DNA of 64,000 nt from Tridacna crocea (taxonomy: Eukaryota > Mollusca > Bivalvia > Cardiida > Cardiidae), in NCBI GenBank assembly GCA_943736015.1, contig OX031062.1:28989462-29053461 (forward strand), read 5' to 3'. Positions 1-11,240 of the stretch are shown piece after piece. The position numbers and the translations under genes are program-made. Each line of letters starts with the position of its first letter. Position 1 is the stretch's first letter. The notes below the pieces were generated by a model. That model ran no database searches, had not been told where the DNA came from, and was given only the letters and a program-made list of their open reading frames with translations.

Positions 1-420
1 CAAATACTTTTATTTTGGACAAGTCTGAAAATTTGTTATTTTGTAAAAAGTAAATGAATTTTAGATGTTTTTTTTTCTGCAATGTTTTGCAATTATGTTG
101 TCCAGAATCATAACAAACTTTGACAAAGCAGCATTTTCGTCATTCATATTTCTGTTTGTTGTAACTTCTTAGTTCCCATGTAGTCTTCACAATCATGAAT
201 TTTAAGAGTTTAACTATTATGTAATTAGATTAGATGAATGTAAACTGTTAGCTTGTAGGTTACATTTTACGCTTATTATTTGGTAGACAGGAAACATCTT
301 TAAAAAGATATATAGACGGCATAAATTTGCAAAAAATAGTCTGTGTCTCCATCTGTGCACAAAATATTGTCAAATCGCTAGTGGGGGTATCAAGTCACAT
401 TTAGAGTCAGCTCTAGTTTG

Positions 421-655
421 TTAACTAAGTTACCAAATTACAATATCTTAGGCTAGTCCAAACTGAAAGCAATAATTTTGCAGACGACAAAGTAAAAGTG
501 ACTGAAAATTTGAAATTTGTTTTGGGAAGGGTAGAAAATATTGTGGGAAAAGGAGAAAATGCTGGTTACCAGTATTTTCTCCTTTTCCCACAGTGTTTTC
601 TGAAGGCTTCTTTGTCAGGGTCGTTAAAAGTCGGGATTGTGTGGTAAAGAGTTAA
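421..655 (-). mobile_element. TTAA-MITE
   Basis: Bounded by TTAA. Ends are TTAACTAAGTTACCA and (reverse) TTAACTCTTTACCACACAAT. The core near 545-600 is the shared palindrome GAGAAAATGCTGG / CCAGTATTTTCTCC. Orientation is given by the ACCACACAATCC end lying on the right. Confidence 0.9.
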
Positions 656-715
656 GGATTACCCAGATAAAATTATATTACATGATGAAATTCTTTGTCA
701 ATATTTAGGATTAAT

Positions 716-905
716 GAACCGTTTACCACTCTTTTATCACAACTTTTAATGACCCTGAGGGAAAAGCTTTTTGAAAACATTGTGGGAAAAGGAGAAAATG
801 CTGGCAAACAGCATTTTCTCCTTTATCTGCAATGTTTTTTTCCTTATCAAAGGCAAATTCCATAATTTGGGCCTTATTTAAATTGATGTCTGTATAATGC
901 TTTGA
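716..905 (+). mobile_element. TTAA-MITE, degenerate
   Basis: Recognisable order TTTACCACTC, GACCCTGAGGGAAA, GAGAAAATGCTGG core, then TTGACTTG. The right TTAA is lost. Confidence 0.7.
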
Positions 906-1499
906 ATTTTGACTTGTCTACATATTTGCTGTAAACATTCAAGGAATTTAAGTATGTATAAATATTGCTTAGGTGTATAGAGCTTTTCCAGGTATCATAA
1001 AGAGCATTTATCCACTTGTTGCATTTTTTTTTTCATTTTTACACTCGTCATATTGGTTTTTGTGGTATTTGTCGAAGACTATGGGTTCACTCCCTTCAAC
1101 CTAAAAGGTTTCATTTGCTTAGTGGGTTGACTTTTAAGCCAATATTTGAACATAATGTCTCTTTTTCTTTCAAAATATTAATTCCACAGAAAGGGTTTCC
1201 TTGACAAATACAACTTCAGTGTTATCAATGCTTTGATTCTTTTTTGGTTTGCTGCTCATATGTCACTGTGCATCTATGAATAAAATTAAAGTTTGATCTC
1301 GAATGTTTTTCCGAAAAATGATACATGTACTACTTGGGCTCTTTCTTGCTTATAAAACCTCTTGTACATGCTTTAACAGAGAACAGAGCTTAAGAAATTC
1401 TATCTTTTGATTGGTCTGTTAAGTTCACCTAATTACCAGACTAAGAAATTTTGGACTTGTTGGGATTAAAATTGGGTATTTTTCAAGAGAAAATTAAAA

Positions 1500-1620
1500 T
1501 GGCTGTAATGATTTGTCTGTCCTAGGATAGAATAATTTTTAAAAGAAGAAGAAAATGCTTAATTGTTCGCAGCATTCTCTTTTTCCCCAAATGTTTTCAC
1601 AGGTTTTTTCTCAGGGTAAC
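1500..1620. mobile_element. TTAA-MITE core fragment, degenerate
   Basis: A decayed palindrome (AAGAAAATGCTTAATTG / CAGCATTCTCTTTTTCC) followed by TTTTCTCAGGG. Ends are not clear. Confidence 0.5.
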
Positions 1621-1626
1621 TGAAAC

Positions 1627-1745
1627 AGGGTTTGTATTCACTAACCATTCTTAAGAATGTTCTTGGTCTTATTCTTCAAGATTTCCTGACTCTGAAAGTA
1701 ACACAACTTCTGTTCTTAAGAATGTAAGATGATTACGGACCCAGG
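1627..1745. repeat. GTATTCACC fold-back repeat, partial
   Basis: Contains TATTCACTAACCATTCTTAA, TTGAAAGTAACACAACTTCTG-like sequence and a closing ACGGACCCAGG. This is a shortened copy of the family seen complete at 30061-30258. Confidence 0.65.
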
Positions 1746-2199
1746 ATTATTTCATAGAGGTTAAGAACTACACTGTTTGCAAAATGGCATTCTGTCTATG
1801 CTCTTAACAAGCAAAGAGTGGGTTTTAATTGTATTTGGCTGTTACATTCACATGAAGGCAGGCAAACTGTTTTAGCAAATTTAAACACCATAAATTTGAT
1901 TTAGGGTCAAATCAAGCCATAAAGATAAGCAGAATAGTTGTTTGGTTTGGCATGGGATCAAGCGTTTTATGGATTGTTTTGTGACATAAATTAACCTTTA
2001 TTGCACCAAATAAACCTAAAAGACATTTCTCATAAAGAAATAAGCCTGGTAAAGAAAAATTGCAATTTCTCCGTTGCTCTTGCGCTGCTGAGATTATGTC
2101 CAGCACTGTGTAAAGTGTAGACCATTTTTGAGAGGTCTGATCTTGAACTAGTCAGTGATCAGTCCAGCCCTAAAGGCAATTAAAATTGTTATTCGTGCC

Positions 2200-2434
2200 T
2201 TAATCCTGTACCACATTATGAAATTTTGGACTGGTCCAAATCGAAAACATTTGCAGACTACAGAATAACTTAAGTGACTGAGAAATAAAAATTTGGTTTG
2301 GAAAGGATAGAAAACACTGTGGGAAAAGGAGAAAATGCTGGTTACCAGCATTTTCTCCTTTTCTAACAGTGTTTTTAAAAGGCTTCTTTCCCAGGGTTGT
2401 TAAAAGTTGGGATTGTGTGGTAATTAAGGGTTAA
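2200..2434 (-). mobile_element. TTAA-MITE, paired with next copy
   Basis: Full-length copy with the shared palindromic core at ~2320-2365. Its right TTAA (2431-2434) is also the left TTAA of the next element. Confidence 0.9.
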
Positions 2435-2652
2435 CCCTTTACCACACGACAAAATTTTAGGTTTTTCCAAATTGAAAGCATTTGCAGATGACAAAATAAA
2501 AGTGACTGAAAATTTGAAATTTGTTTTGTGAAGGGTAGAAAACACTGTGGGAAAAGGAGAAAATGCTGGTTACCAGCATTTTCTCCTTTTCCAACAGGGT
2601 TTTTAAAAGGCTTCTTTCCCAGGCTCGTTAAAAGTTGGGATTGTATGGTTAA
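2431..2652 (-). mobile_element. TTAA-MITE
   Basis: Begins TTAACCCTTTACCACACGAC, carries the core at ~2550-2600 and ends GATTGTATGGTTAA. It shares TTAA 2431-2434 with its left neighbour and has the same orientation. Confidence 0.9.
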
Positions 2653-2827
2653 GCCCATAAAGCCTATGGTCTGACTGGTTGTCCAGGGCAAAATATCACA
2701 GCCAGGATGGAATCTCTTCACAACCAAAAAAGAATTTATTTCAGCTCTGGGTTTTATTTACTGAATAAAACCTTTACAACACAATACTATTCGTTTTGAC
2801 GAAACTGAGATTGAACTACTGACGCAT

Positions 2828-2973
2828 TTGAAAACCAGAATTTTCTCCTTTTCCCATAATGTTTTCTACCCTATCATATAGAAAAATCATCTTTTTAGCA
2901 ACTGATTATATGTCATCTGCAAAATGCTTTCCATTTGGTCTGGTCCAAAATTAGCCGTTTGGGAGAGGGTAAA
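2828..2973 (+). mobile_element. TTAA-MITE, right half
   Basis: Starts inside the core (CCAGAATTTTCTCCTTTTCC) and keeps the right arm with GTCATCTGCAAA and CCAAAATTAGCCGTTTGGG. Confidence 0.7.
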
Positions 2974-3065
2974 CCAAACATTTAAAGCATTATTTTGTCT
3001 AAATTATACCAGAGTATTCAGCTTTGTCGCATATGGTCAAAACTTAGGCTACTTGGTCGAATTAA

Positions 3066-3290
3066 CTCATTTCTAAATGACAAAGTTTACGGTTAGTCCA
3101 AATTGAAAGCATTTGCGGATGACAAAATAAAAGTGACTGAAATTTTGAATTTTTTTTGACGAAGGGTAGAAAACATTGTGAGAAAAGGAGAAAATGCTGG
3201 TTAACAGCATTTTCTCCTTTTCCTGCAATGGTTATTAAATTCTTCTAAAATTTTTTGGGTTGTGAAAAGTAGGGATTGTGTGGTAATGGG
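3066..3290 (-). mobile_element. TTAA-MITE, ends eroded
   Basis: Left AAATGACAAAGTTTACGGTT, core GAGAAAATGCTGGTTAACAG, right GGGATTGTGTGGTAATGGGT. The terminal TTAA sites are mutated. Confidence 0.8.
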
Positions 3291-3552
3291 TAAAAAGGTC
3301 ACATGTTTCATCGGATTATTTTCCAAATGAAATGAAATATCCGATGTGAGAAGTGGATGATCTAACTGTACACAACTGTACCGCTGTATCCCACATATTT
3401 TGAACTATTTACATTGTTTAGGGCCTGGATATGTAAAAAAGTATACAGTGATACTTGAGGCGAGAGACGGATGTTCTTTAATTGTTATCGTAGCTTGTTT
3501 ACAGGACAAAATGTTAGCCTTGTTCAAGTTGAAAGCATTTCGCAGACTTATA

Positions 3553-3782
3553 TTAACTCTTTACCACACAATCCCGATTTTTAACGACCCCTGCGGAAGA
3601 GGCCTTTTGAAAACATTAAGGGAAAAGGAGAAAATGCTGGTAACCAGCATTTTCTCCTTTTCCCTCAATGTTTTCTTACCTATCAAAGACAAGTACCGTT
3701 ACCGGAGACACATTTGAATTGTCATCTACAAATGCTTTCAATTTGGACAAGTTTTCATTTTCATCGTGTGGTAAAGAGTTAA
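3553..3782 (+). mobile_element. TTAA-MITE; truncated neighbour on left
   Basis: Complete TTAA-to-TTAA copy with a good core. A truncated opposite-end fragment (GACAAAATGTTAGCC ... AAGCATTTCGCAGAC) lies just left at 3505-3552. Confidence 0.88.
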
Positions 3783-3929
3783 TAATCTGGCTCAAACATT
3801 GAAGTCCCTTGTCCATAGTATATGAAATTGAGAGAAATTCTCCTACAGAAGTCAATGTGTTAATGTTGACAAGTCCCTTCATTAGATGATAACATAAGTC
3901 AAGTGCCATTTTCTTTTCCTCTATTTCAG

Positions 3930-4064
3930 CCCTCATACTGGTGTGGGTCAAAGGTCAGCAACAAAGACTATGAAAATGGTGACCTGTCAGCCACTGATCC
4001 CCAGTATTTTGAGAGAGACCCGCCGGGAACCTCCATTGGTATCTCCATCAAACATCTTAGGAAG
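3930..4064 (+). CDS. ABCA3: ABCA3 exon A: end of TMD1 region, lead-in to NBD1
   Basis: Encodes 45 residues beginning PSYWCGSK and containing DPQYFERDPPG, then KHLRK. In ABCA3 proteins the PSYWCG and F-E-x-x-PPG blocks lie between the last TMD1 helix and NBD1, so this fixes the position in the protein. The acceptor CTATTTCAG is followed by an in-frame exon, and the donor is AAG/GTAAAG. Both ends are phase 0. The 11-kb downstream intron is the largest seen in this gene. Confidence 0.92.
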
Positions 4065-4148
4065 GTAAAGACTTGAATTTGGGTTTCATGCCAATGATTT
4101 AATGGCCAGAGAGCAGTAAGCACAACTTTCAATGCTTTTACAGGCATC

Positions 4149-4196
4149 GCAGATCAAGATCATGGGGCTCAAAATGTGCAAACTGATCTTAGAGAT
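4149..4196. repeat. GATCAAGATCA hairpin, degenerate
   Basis: GCAGATCAAGATCATGGGGC ... GCAAACTGATCTTAGAGATC resembles the short hairpin family that is complete at 46622-46687. Confidence 0.4.
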
Positions 4197-4487
4197 CTGT
4201 GTGGGTCATTGTTTTGGGAGGTTTGGAATTGCAATTTTTCCCCAGATGAAAATCATAGAAGTCCAATCTTTTAGTATTCCAACAGCTAACGTTTGATGAT
4301 AAAGGCAGTAACCTAAGATAGCAATTTTCTGTTGGCAAATAGTAATATCAGATTGCATAATATTCAATTGTTTGAGATAAGTTGACATAGCAGTTGCTCA
4401 CATACATTGTAGCAGTAGCTTGGATAGATTGGGTAGATTTTACATCACATGCACATCTATTTTACAAATCATCATGCCGAAGTTGTA

Positions 4488-4683
4488 GTGACCCTAAGTT
4501 TTTGAAATTTTGAAAACAGTTTTGGAATAGGTGAAAATGCTGGTAAACCGGCATTTTCTCCTTATCCCACAATGTTTCCTATTATATCAAAGACAATTTA
4601 CAGTTGATTCACATGTAAATTATTGTGCAATTTGTTTGAATATAAACAAGACTAAAGTTTTGTCATCTGGAAAAAGGTTAAAA
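4488..4683 (+). mobile_element. TTAA-MITE, degenerate
   Basis: GTGACCCTAAG, core GGTGAAAATGCTGGTAAACC / GGCATTTTCTCC, and TTTTGTCATCTGG near the right end. Confidence 0.7.
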
Positions 4684-5261
4684 TGACACTGAATTGAATA
4701 AGGGGGCTTCCAAAATACAGTTTCAGTTGCAAGGAACAAAATGTAAGTTTACACCATCCTATATCAAAACACACCTTGCATCAGTATGCAAAGTGGCGAA
4801 ATTGTTTCCAGAATCTATCCTTTTACAAGATAAGAAATTGTCATACGTCTAGCACCAACAAAACAATATGCAGAGAGGTTATTCTGCTCCCAGATTGAAT
4901 CTGAAGAAAAAGAAAAAACATATTCAGGCTTTGTCTGATATTTAGCAGCTAAGATGGTACCATCACAGTCAGTTACTTTGTATTTTGTTGTTGCCTGTTG
5001 AAATCAGTGCTTGATATATACCAAATATAAGACACCTATATATCTAAAACAACTTCTGAAAAATCAGTTATAATTCTTGAAAAAAAATCTTTTTCTCTTG
5101 ATAAGGTTGTAAATAATACAGATTCATTGCAGTATGATTTCAAGCAATTTGTTATCATGTTTTCTAGTCTTTCTCAACTGGATCTTTAACCAGAGAATGC
5201 GTAAGACATCATTTGAAGCACTAATTCTGGAATGAAACCCAGTAAACTGTATTATAACCCT

Positions 5262-5490
5262 TTAACCCTTTACCAAACAACAAAGGTTTTCACTTGTCCA
5301 GATTGAACGCATTTGCAGACGGCGAAGTAAATATGGATCAAAAATTTAATTTTGACATTGGAAGGGTTGAAAACAGTGTTGGAAAAGGAGAAAATGCTGG
5401 TTGCCAGCATTTTCTCCTTTTCCTACAGTGTTTTCAAAAGGCTTCTTTCTCAGGGTAGTTAAAAGTCGAGATTGTGTGGTAAAGGGTTAA
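5262..5490 (-). mobile_element. TTAA-MITE
   Basis: TTAACCCTTTACCAAACAAC on the left and GTGTGGTAAAGGGTTAA on the right, with the core palindrome at ~5383-5432. Confidence 0.92.
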
Positions 5491-6564
5491 CTCATGAAGC
5501 CTTTTTGAGTGTGTGTGATAAATACCAGAAGCATGTACCTAATGATACAGTCATGAGGGCAGCTTATAAATGAACCATGCTCTAGCAGAAGGGGTAGCCT
5601 TTGGGTCCAGGCGGTAATGATTTATTAGTAACTCTGTATCACACTGTCGCAATCTCGGTCTCCTGTCAATTTTTGGTAACTATCTGTTATTATAAGTGCT
5701 TTAGGGGACATTCGGGAGTATCTCCATGATTATGAATCATGCCAATAATTGGTATATTTTTTTTACTACTTTAAGTACATGACTGATTAGGGACAAGTAA
5801 TTATCCCAACCTGTTGGTTTATCAAACAATCATCGCAACCAGCAAACTAATTTAGCGAAAAACATCCTGTTGAAAAGCTTTCAGAGTCCAACAGACAAAA
5901 TAATAAGCAGCTATTGTTAAACTATCCTCCAAATCATTTTGAATACAGTTTTGAAATTTTGTTTTTATAATTTCAAAGACAGTCCACAAACAGGAAGTGA
6001 CCAAATTGAGGCTGGAATTTCTATTTCTATTTTCAGTCATTTACATTTGAAAATAATTGCAGCGACATTTACTTTACCCCACTGTGAAATGAGGTAAAAT
6101 AGATATCACTGCAATCATTTTTCGAATGGGTCAGGCCTGGCTTTTATTTTTTGAGAAAGTAATGTCCAAATGATAGAAAACAAAGGCGGATCCAGAGGGG
6201 GGGATTCGTGATTGGGACTGGTTTGATATTGCACAGCATTTATGTAAAATACAGTCATGAATTTAAAAGGGGTTCAAAATGTGGAGACCTCCTCATGGTT
6301 AGAACTGAAAATGTTGACTTTTCTTGTAAACGGCTTACATCCACTGAAATCCGGAAATCAAAGTATCATATACATGTAATAAGACGAGTGCGTTTTCAGT
6401 GGGACCCCCCCCCCCCCTCCCCCAGAAAGATAACTGGATCCGTGCATGGAAAAGGAAAAAAGTGAATGGAATGGAATCCAGGCAACAGAAGTTAATGTAT
6501 CTCTCTGGTGCATTTATATCAAGCAAGCAATCACATGATATGGGTCAACAAAATTGACCTGTAG

Positions 6565-6665
6565 CAAAAATTATCTACCCAGGTCAGCCTGTGCAGATTG
6601 TACATGTTGACCTGAGTTGAAACTCGTTTTAGAAATAGACCCCCTTTTCAAAGAGCATGGCTCAT
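6565..6665. repeat. CAGGTCAGCCTG hairpin repeat
   Basis: ACCCAGGTCAGCCTGTGCAG / TACATGTTGACCTGAGTTG is an imperfect hairpin followed by CCCCTTTTCAAAGAGCATGG. The same pattern recurs at 29616, 49508, 60240 and 60390. Confidence 0.6.
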
Positions 6666-7369
6666 ATTATTTGTGTGTATGCTAAATCATTTGTGTTTTT
6701 CATAACAAGATTTTCAGTTTTACAGATCTTTGACTGCTGTGTATTTTCATGCTGTTTGTTGTCATATTTTCTAGTGTTTCTCAACTGGATTTATAAAAGG
6801 AGGTTTTGGACAATGTGTAAGGCAATAATGCACTAACTGTGGAAAGGAACTTGGTTAAAAGCTATGACCCATTAATTCATAAAATTATTGAAGATGTTTT
6901 AGATCAAAATAAACTTACAAGTAGGTATTTTGGCAGTTGAGGCATTATGGTTCAGTGAGCCTATCTTTTTCAAATCATAGAGCAGACAAATACTTTTGAA
7001 TAAACCATTGGACTTGACATGCAAAAATGAATAATTGGCAATGTAAATCCATGAATGGACAGTTATTCTTTGCAATTTGATCTTAATTACACTATACATG
7101 TATAATGTTGTTCTTTAATATTGCAGATAGAAGCCATTAAAAAATTAGTAAGCAGCATACTGCTTATATTAGCTCTTCATGAGTAACTGAAACTTTCGAA
7201 AAGATTTTTAAAACAACTGTCTCTGTGCAAAATATATAAATTTTCAGTTCTTTAATAAAAAGCATTTCAAAATCTTAGAAAGGAATTGAGAAGAAGTAAT
7301 TTCAAGAAACTTATTTAAGAGCACATAAAACTTTTATTATCTAAGAAATTATCTTCTTTCTATCTTGTT

Positions 7370-8330
7370 GTTATTGTTCATTCTAACATAACATGCAAAT
7401 TCGGCTCTATAAACACAGTGCAAGGAGAGCGTGGTAAAATCTGCGACAATCCATGGAGAGTGACGTTGAGTGACATCATTCTATATAAAGGAAGTCAGTG
7501 AGTTAATCAATGGAAAATAATCTTCATCCACGTTTTTACTCATGGTATGAGCTTGTTATCCTTTCATAAATAATCTTCTTTCTATCATGATTTATTGTTT
7601 AATAAACTATGTTGTGAGTTATGAGGCGCAATGAATAAACCACTTGGGCTATAGCCCTCGTGGATTATTTATTGTGCCTCATAACTCACAACCATGGTTT
7701 ATTGTATGATAAACCACAATAGAAAGAAGATTATTTCTTAAGTAAACCACAGTTGTGAGTTATTAGACACAGTAAATGCACCTCATAAGTCACAACATGG
7801 TTTATTTAAGAAATAATCTTCTTTCTATCATGGTATATCGTTCAATAAACCACAGTTGTGAGTTATGCGGCGCAATAAATAATCCACGAGGGGGATAGCC
7901 CGAGTGGGTTATTCATTGCGCCTCATAACTCACAACGTGGTTTATTGAACGATATACCACGATAGAAAGAAGATTATTTCGATTCTAACATGGCCAATTC
8001 TTAGTGAAAGGAAAACAAGTTCAAACTTAGAGTAAAAACTCGGATGAAGATTATGTTCCATTAAATAACCCACTCATTGAATGACGTCACTCTACATGGA
8101 TTGTCGCAGATTTTACCACGTTTTCCTTGCACTGTGTTTATAGAGCCAAAGTTGCATGTCAGGTTAGAATTAACGATACACCACGATAAAAAGATGATTG
8201 TTTTGATTCTAACTTGACCAACTTTTAATGAAAGGAAAACAAGTTCACATCCAGATTTTATTATGATTTTGTTGCACTGTTTTGATAGAGCCAAATTCAC
8301 GTGTCATGTTAGGATGTTTGTTTGACTGTC
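7370..8330. repeat. Large fold-back (inverted-repeat) cluster
   Basis: Outer arms of ~190 bp (CATGCAAATTCGGCTCTATA ... GTGACG and its reverse complement ending near 8165) enclose alternating inverted copies of TTGTGAGTTATGAGGCGCAA, TAATCTTCTTTCTATCATGG and TTATTCATTGCGCCTCATAA. The same family is split by a hAT-like element at 39290-40795. No transposase frame is seen, so this is a non-autonomous fold-back element or a nest of them. Confidence 0.8.
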
Positions 8331-8426
8331 TTTTGAGCCCTAAACCAGTACTGGGAAAGCCAGGATCCATATTCACTAGCCATCTTTAGGAATATTCTCT
8401 GTCTGGGTCTCAAGAATTTGGTAGAT

Positions 8427-8655
8427 TTAACTCTTTACCACACAATCCTGACTTTAAAAGACCCTGAAGGAAAAGCCTTTTGAAAACATTGTGGGAAAAG
8501 GAGAAAATGCTGGTAACCAGTATTTTCTCCTTTTCCCACAATGTTTTCCATCCGATCAAAGACAAGTTTCATCATTTAAATGACGTCTTAATTATTGTTT
8601 GCAAATGCTTTCAGTTTGGAAAATTCTAAATTTTGGTCGTGTGGTAAAGAGTTAA
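8427..8655 (+). mobile_element. TTAA-MITE within a GTATTCACC repeat
   Basis: Complete TTAA-to-TTAA copy with the core at ~8498-8545. Just left (8342-8426) is a half copy of the GTATTCACC family, which it may have interrupted. Confidence 0.9.
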
Positions 8656-8671
8656 AGCTAACATGGCATCT

Positions 8672-8804
8672 GGGTCTGTATTCACCTCCATTCTTAAAAA
8701 CATTTTGTTTTATTCTAAAGAATTTTCTATATTTGAAAGCAACACAATTATCCTGGAGAATAAGCTTACGAATATTCTCAAGAGTGGTTCGTGAATACAG
8801 ACCC
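8672..8804. repeat. GTATTCACC fold-back repeat
   Basis: GGGTCTGTATTCACCTCC opens and GTGAATACAGACCC closes. Inverted arms of ~60 bp include AGAATTTTCTA and AATATTCTCAAGAGTGG. Confidence 0.8.
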
Positions 8805-8821
8805 TGATTGTCTAAATCGGA

Positions 8822-8930
8822 AGTTAAAGCCGATCAGAAGTTTTGTTTCTTCCAAATTTAGAAAATCCTCCAGCATATGACTAAGAATATTCTTACAATT
8901 GGTTGGAGAATATTGGACTCAGGACATACA
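8822..8930. repeat. GTATTCACC fold-back repeat, half
   Basis: CGATCAGAAGTTTTG, TTTAGAAAATCC, GACTAAGAATATTCTTAC and a degraded end near 8925. It corresponds to one arm of the family. Confidence 0.55.
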
Positions 8931-9257
8931 TGAGGACTCAGGACATACATGAGTAAGCAATCTGTTGCAGCAGCATGATAGAAATGATGTTTAAAGAGGG
9001 CTAAAAAGCAGTTCATTCAATCAATCAGCCAATCAATCTGATCAATGTTTGTCTCCAAACTTAAAGAAAACAGCATCTCACATGATTTATGAATTAATGG
9101 GAACAAAGTAAGAGTGATTACCCTTAGCACACCCTCTGTCTGCCTTATCTCTTATTTCATTTTTCCCACCTTTTTTTATTTTTCATACTTGAAAGCTGAT
9201 GTCAGAAATTCCATTAGGTTGAATGGTGTCCCCTTGTAGTCTAATTATCTGTCATGT

Positions 9258-9464
9258 TTAACTCTACCACACTGGAAAAATGTAGCCGTCTCCAAATTGA
9301 AAGCATTTGCAGAATGATGTGAAGGTTAAAGCTCAGATGACTGGTTTTTTCCTCTGAAATTAAGAAAACATTGTGGGAAAAGGAGAAAATGCTGGTCACT
9401 TGCATTTTCTCTTTTTTCTAAAATGTTTTAACAAGGCATCTCAAGGTTTGTGGTAAAGGGTTAA
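9258..9464 (-). mobile_element. TTAA-MITE
   Basis: TTAACTCTACCACACTGG on the left and GTGGTAAAGGGTTAA on the right. The core is slightly decayed at ~9380-9420. Confidence 0.8.
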
Positions 9465-9560
9465 AATAAGTCTTTTAGCTTTCAAGCCTATTGACAACAA
9501 TTCTTTACTTCTCTAAACCTTTAAAGCAGTTACAGATGAAAGTATAAACGTGCCTCTAAT

Positions 9561-9650
9561 AGTTAGATTTTTCCAAGAAAGAATAGAAAACATTGTGGAG
9601 AAAGAAGAAAATGCAGGTTACTCCAGACTGTTTGGTAAAGAGTTTAATTG
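9561..9650 (-). mobile_element. TTAA-MITE, deleted copy
   Basis: AGAATAGAAAACATTGTGG, AGAAGAAAATGCAGGTTAC, then a jump to CTGTTTGGTAAAGAGTTTAA. Most of one arm is deleted. Confidence 0.55.
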
Positions 9651-9816
9651 CAGGTTTTTTTGGATACATACCATAACCTTTTTTTTTTTCACAGACATTG
9701 TTGTTCAAGATCGGAATACAATGTCTGCAGTCAGTCCTATTATATTTCTTATACTGAATATTGCATTTTTATTTTATTTGGTATTTTAAAGTTTAAGCAT
9801 ACATTACCTACAGAAT

Positions 9817-10345
9817 CATCTTCGCAAGCCAAGGATACCAACTCCACCTTGTTCGTTGCATACCCTTGGCCACTCGCCTCTTTAAAAATAAAAACTCCAG
9901 CTGCACCACCTATTGTATATCATGAGTTGCGTAACCTTTGCTGATGTTATTTCTGAGCAATCAAAATGCTTGTAATAAAATTTGTTAGGCTATGCATCAA
10001 ATATGACTGCGCTTTTGGATTCATTACATCAAAAACAAGACGAATAGACATACAATGATTGAGAATCATTTGGCTGTGGAACCTGTCCTGATATTTCACA
10101 TAACTGATGGTGGACTGATCATCTACACTTTTTTGGCAAATTTTTGTCACAAACAGGACAATTTTCGTTTTTGACAGGCTCCACCATTATTGTCTTCTGT
10201 TTTGCGAAAGATTTCTTGTTACTAATGGTTTGATTGGACACGATGGGTTTTGATCACATCCAATGAAATGACGCAGCGGAGCTTTGATTTTTAAAGAGGC
10301 GAGTGGCCAAGGGTACTACCTTAGTATCCTTGGCTTGCGAAGATG
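9817..10345. mobile_element. Mutator-like element with 9-bp target duplication
   Basis: Terminal inverted repeat CATCTTCGCAAGCCAAGGAT at both ends, with the inner arm (CCTTGGCCACTCGCCTCTTT) also repeated in inverted order. It is flanked by CTACAGAAT (9808-9816) and CTATAGAAT (10346-10354), a 9-bp duplication with one mismatch. The 529-bp interior shows no transposase, so it is non-autonomous. A possible relative is at 60540-60907. Confidence 0.8.
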
Positions 10346-11195
10346 CTATAGAATGTGTCCTTCCTCTTTTGTAGCTTATTTTGCTTCTTAAAGATACAGA
10401 AGGATTAGATAGGATTATATTGTGATTATGTTTCTTTTTTTTTTCCTTGAAGTTTTTTTTTTTTTAGTTGTAATGGTCAAAGACCTGAGAGCATTAATTT
10501 GTCCTTTCTGCACCTGTGCATGTGTCAGTTTTAATATTACACAATAATACTCGTATTTACCTTGATATATTTGAGTATGCAATATTTTTTCCATAAGGAA
10601 CTATTTTGAAACAAGCAATTTCTCCCAAAATCAGAATATGTTCAGCCGTCATTATCATAAATTCCATTGTTCAACATCATTGAATGGATTATTTGATTCT
10701 CAGATAGTAGTCGCTACAAGGTTATGAAGAATTTATCTATCAAACATGTTTATTGAACATGAAATTATAATGTGATGATAAAGGATGCTGGGCCTCATCT
10801 TTTTTGTTTACAGTCACCATCCTTTTTGTTTACATATCCTCTAGCAAGGATGTCATAATCTATGTTGAAATTAAAGATCCGCAAAATATATTATGTTGCC
10901 GCCTTTAAATACATAAGAGAGTGTGAAGTTAACTAAGAGAGTTTGAAGGTAATTTAACAAATTAGATATAAACACTGATAAATCAGAGGAAATTATGTAA
11001 AATGTATCAAAGTGATAAAAATGATAAAAAGGTTATTGCACTTATGTATGAATATATATTGTGTTGAACTTGTTCTTGTGGCGTAATTGCCCTCACACGC
11101 TCAGACAACTCTACCAAAACAACTTATTCCACACAGTTTATTCCCATAAAAATGCAATAACCTGTGATACTTTAAAGTTCTTTAAAATGGTACTG

Positions 11196-11240
11196 CATAG
11201 ATCAAAGATTCTGTGCAGTCTGATCTTTATCTATTTCACC
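11196..11240. repeat. GATCAAGATCA hairpin fragment
   Basis: CATAGATCAAAGATTCTGTG then CAGTCTGATCTTTATCTA matches half of the short hairpin family. Confidence 0.4.

Larger units (their letters stand above)
1..3929 (+). other. Intron 5' of first visible ABCA3 exon
   Basis: No exon of the transporter is recognisable here. The expected TMD1 exons would encode hydrophobic helices and none of the open frames do. The stretch ends in a pyrimidine-rich acceptor (TTCTTTTCCTCTATTTCAG). It contains TTAA-MITE copies and fragments, a GTATTCACC-family fragment and, at about 325-420, a degenerate piece of the CTGTCTGT/CAGCTCTAGTT repeat also seen near 18 kb and 26.7 kb. Confidence 0.6.

Noticed and set aside
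421..5490. CRISPR-like array from regularly recurring palindromes
   Set aside because: Spacing is irregular, units are ~230-bp transposons with TTAA targets, and the genome is eukaryotic.
6208..6465. 85-codon frame near a poly-C run
   Set aside because: Low-complexity proline end from the C-run, no domain and no flanking splice sites.
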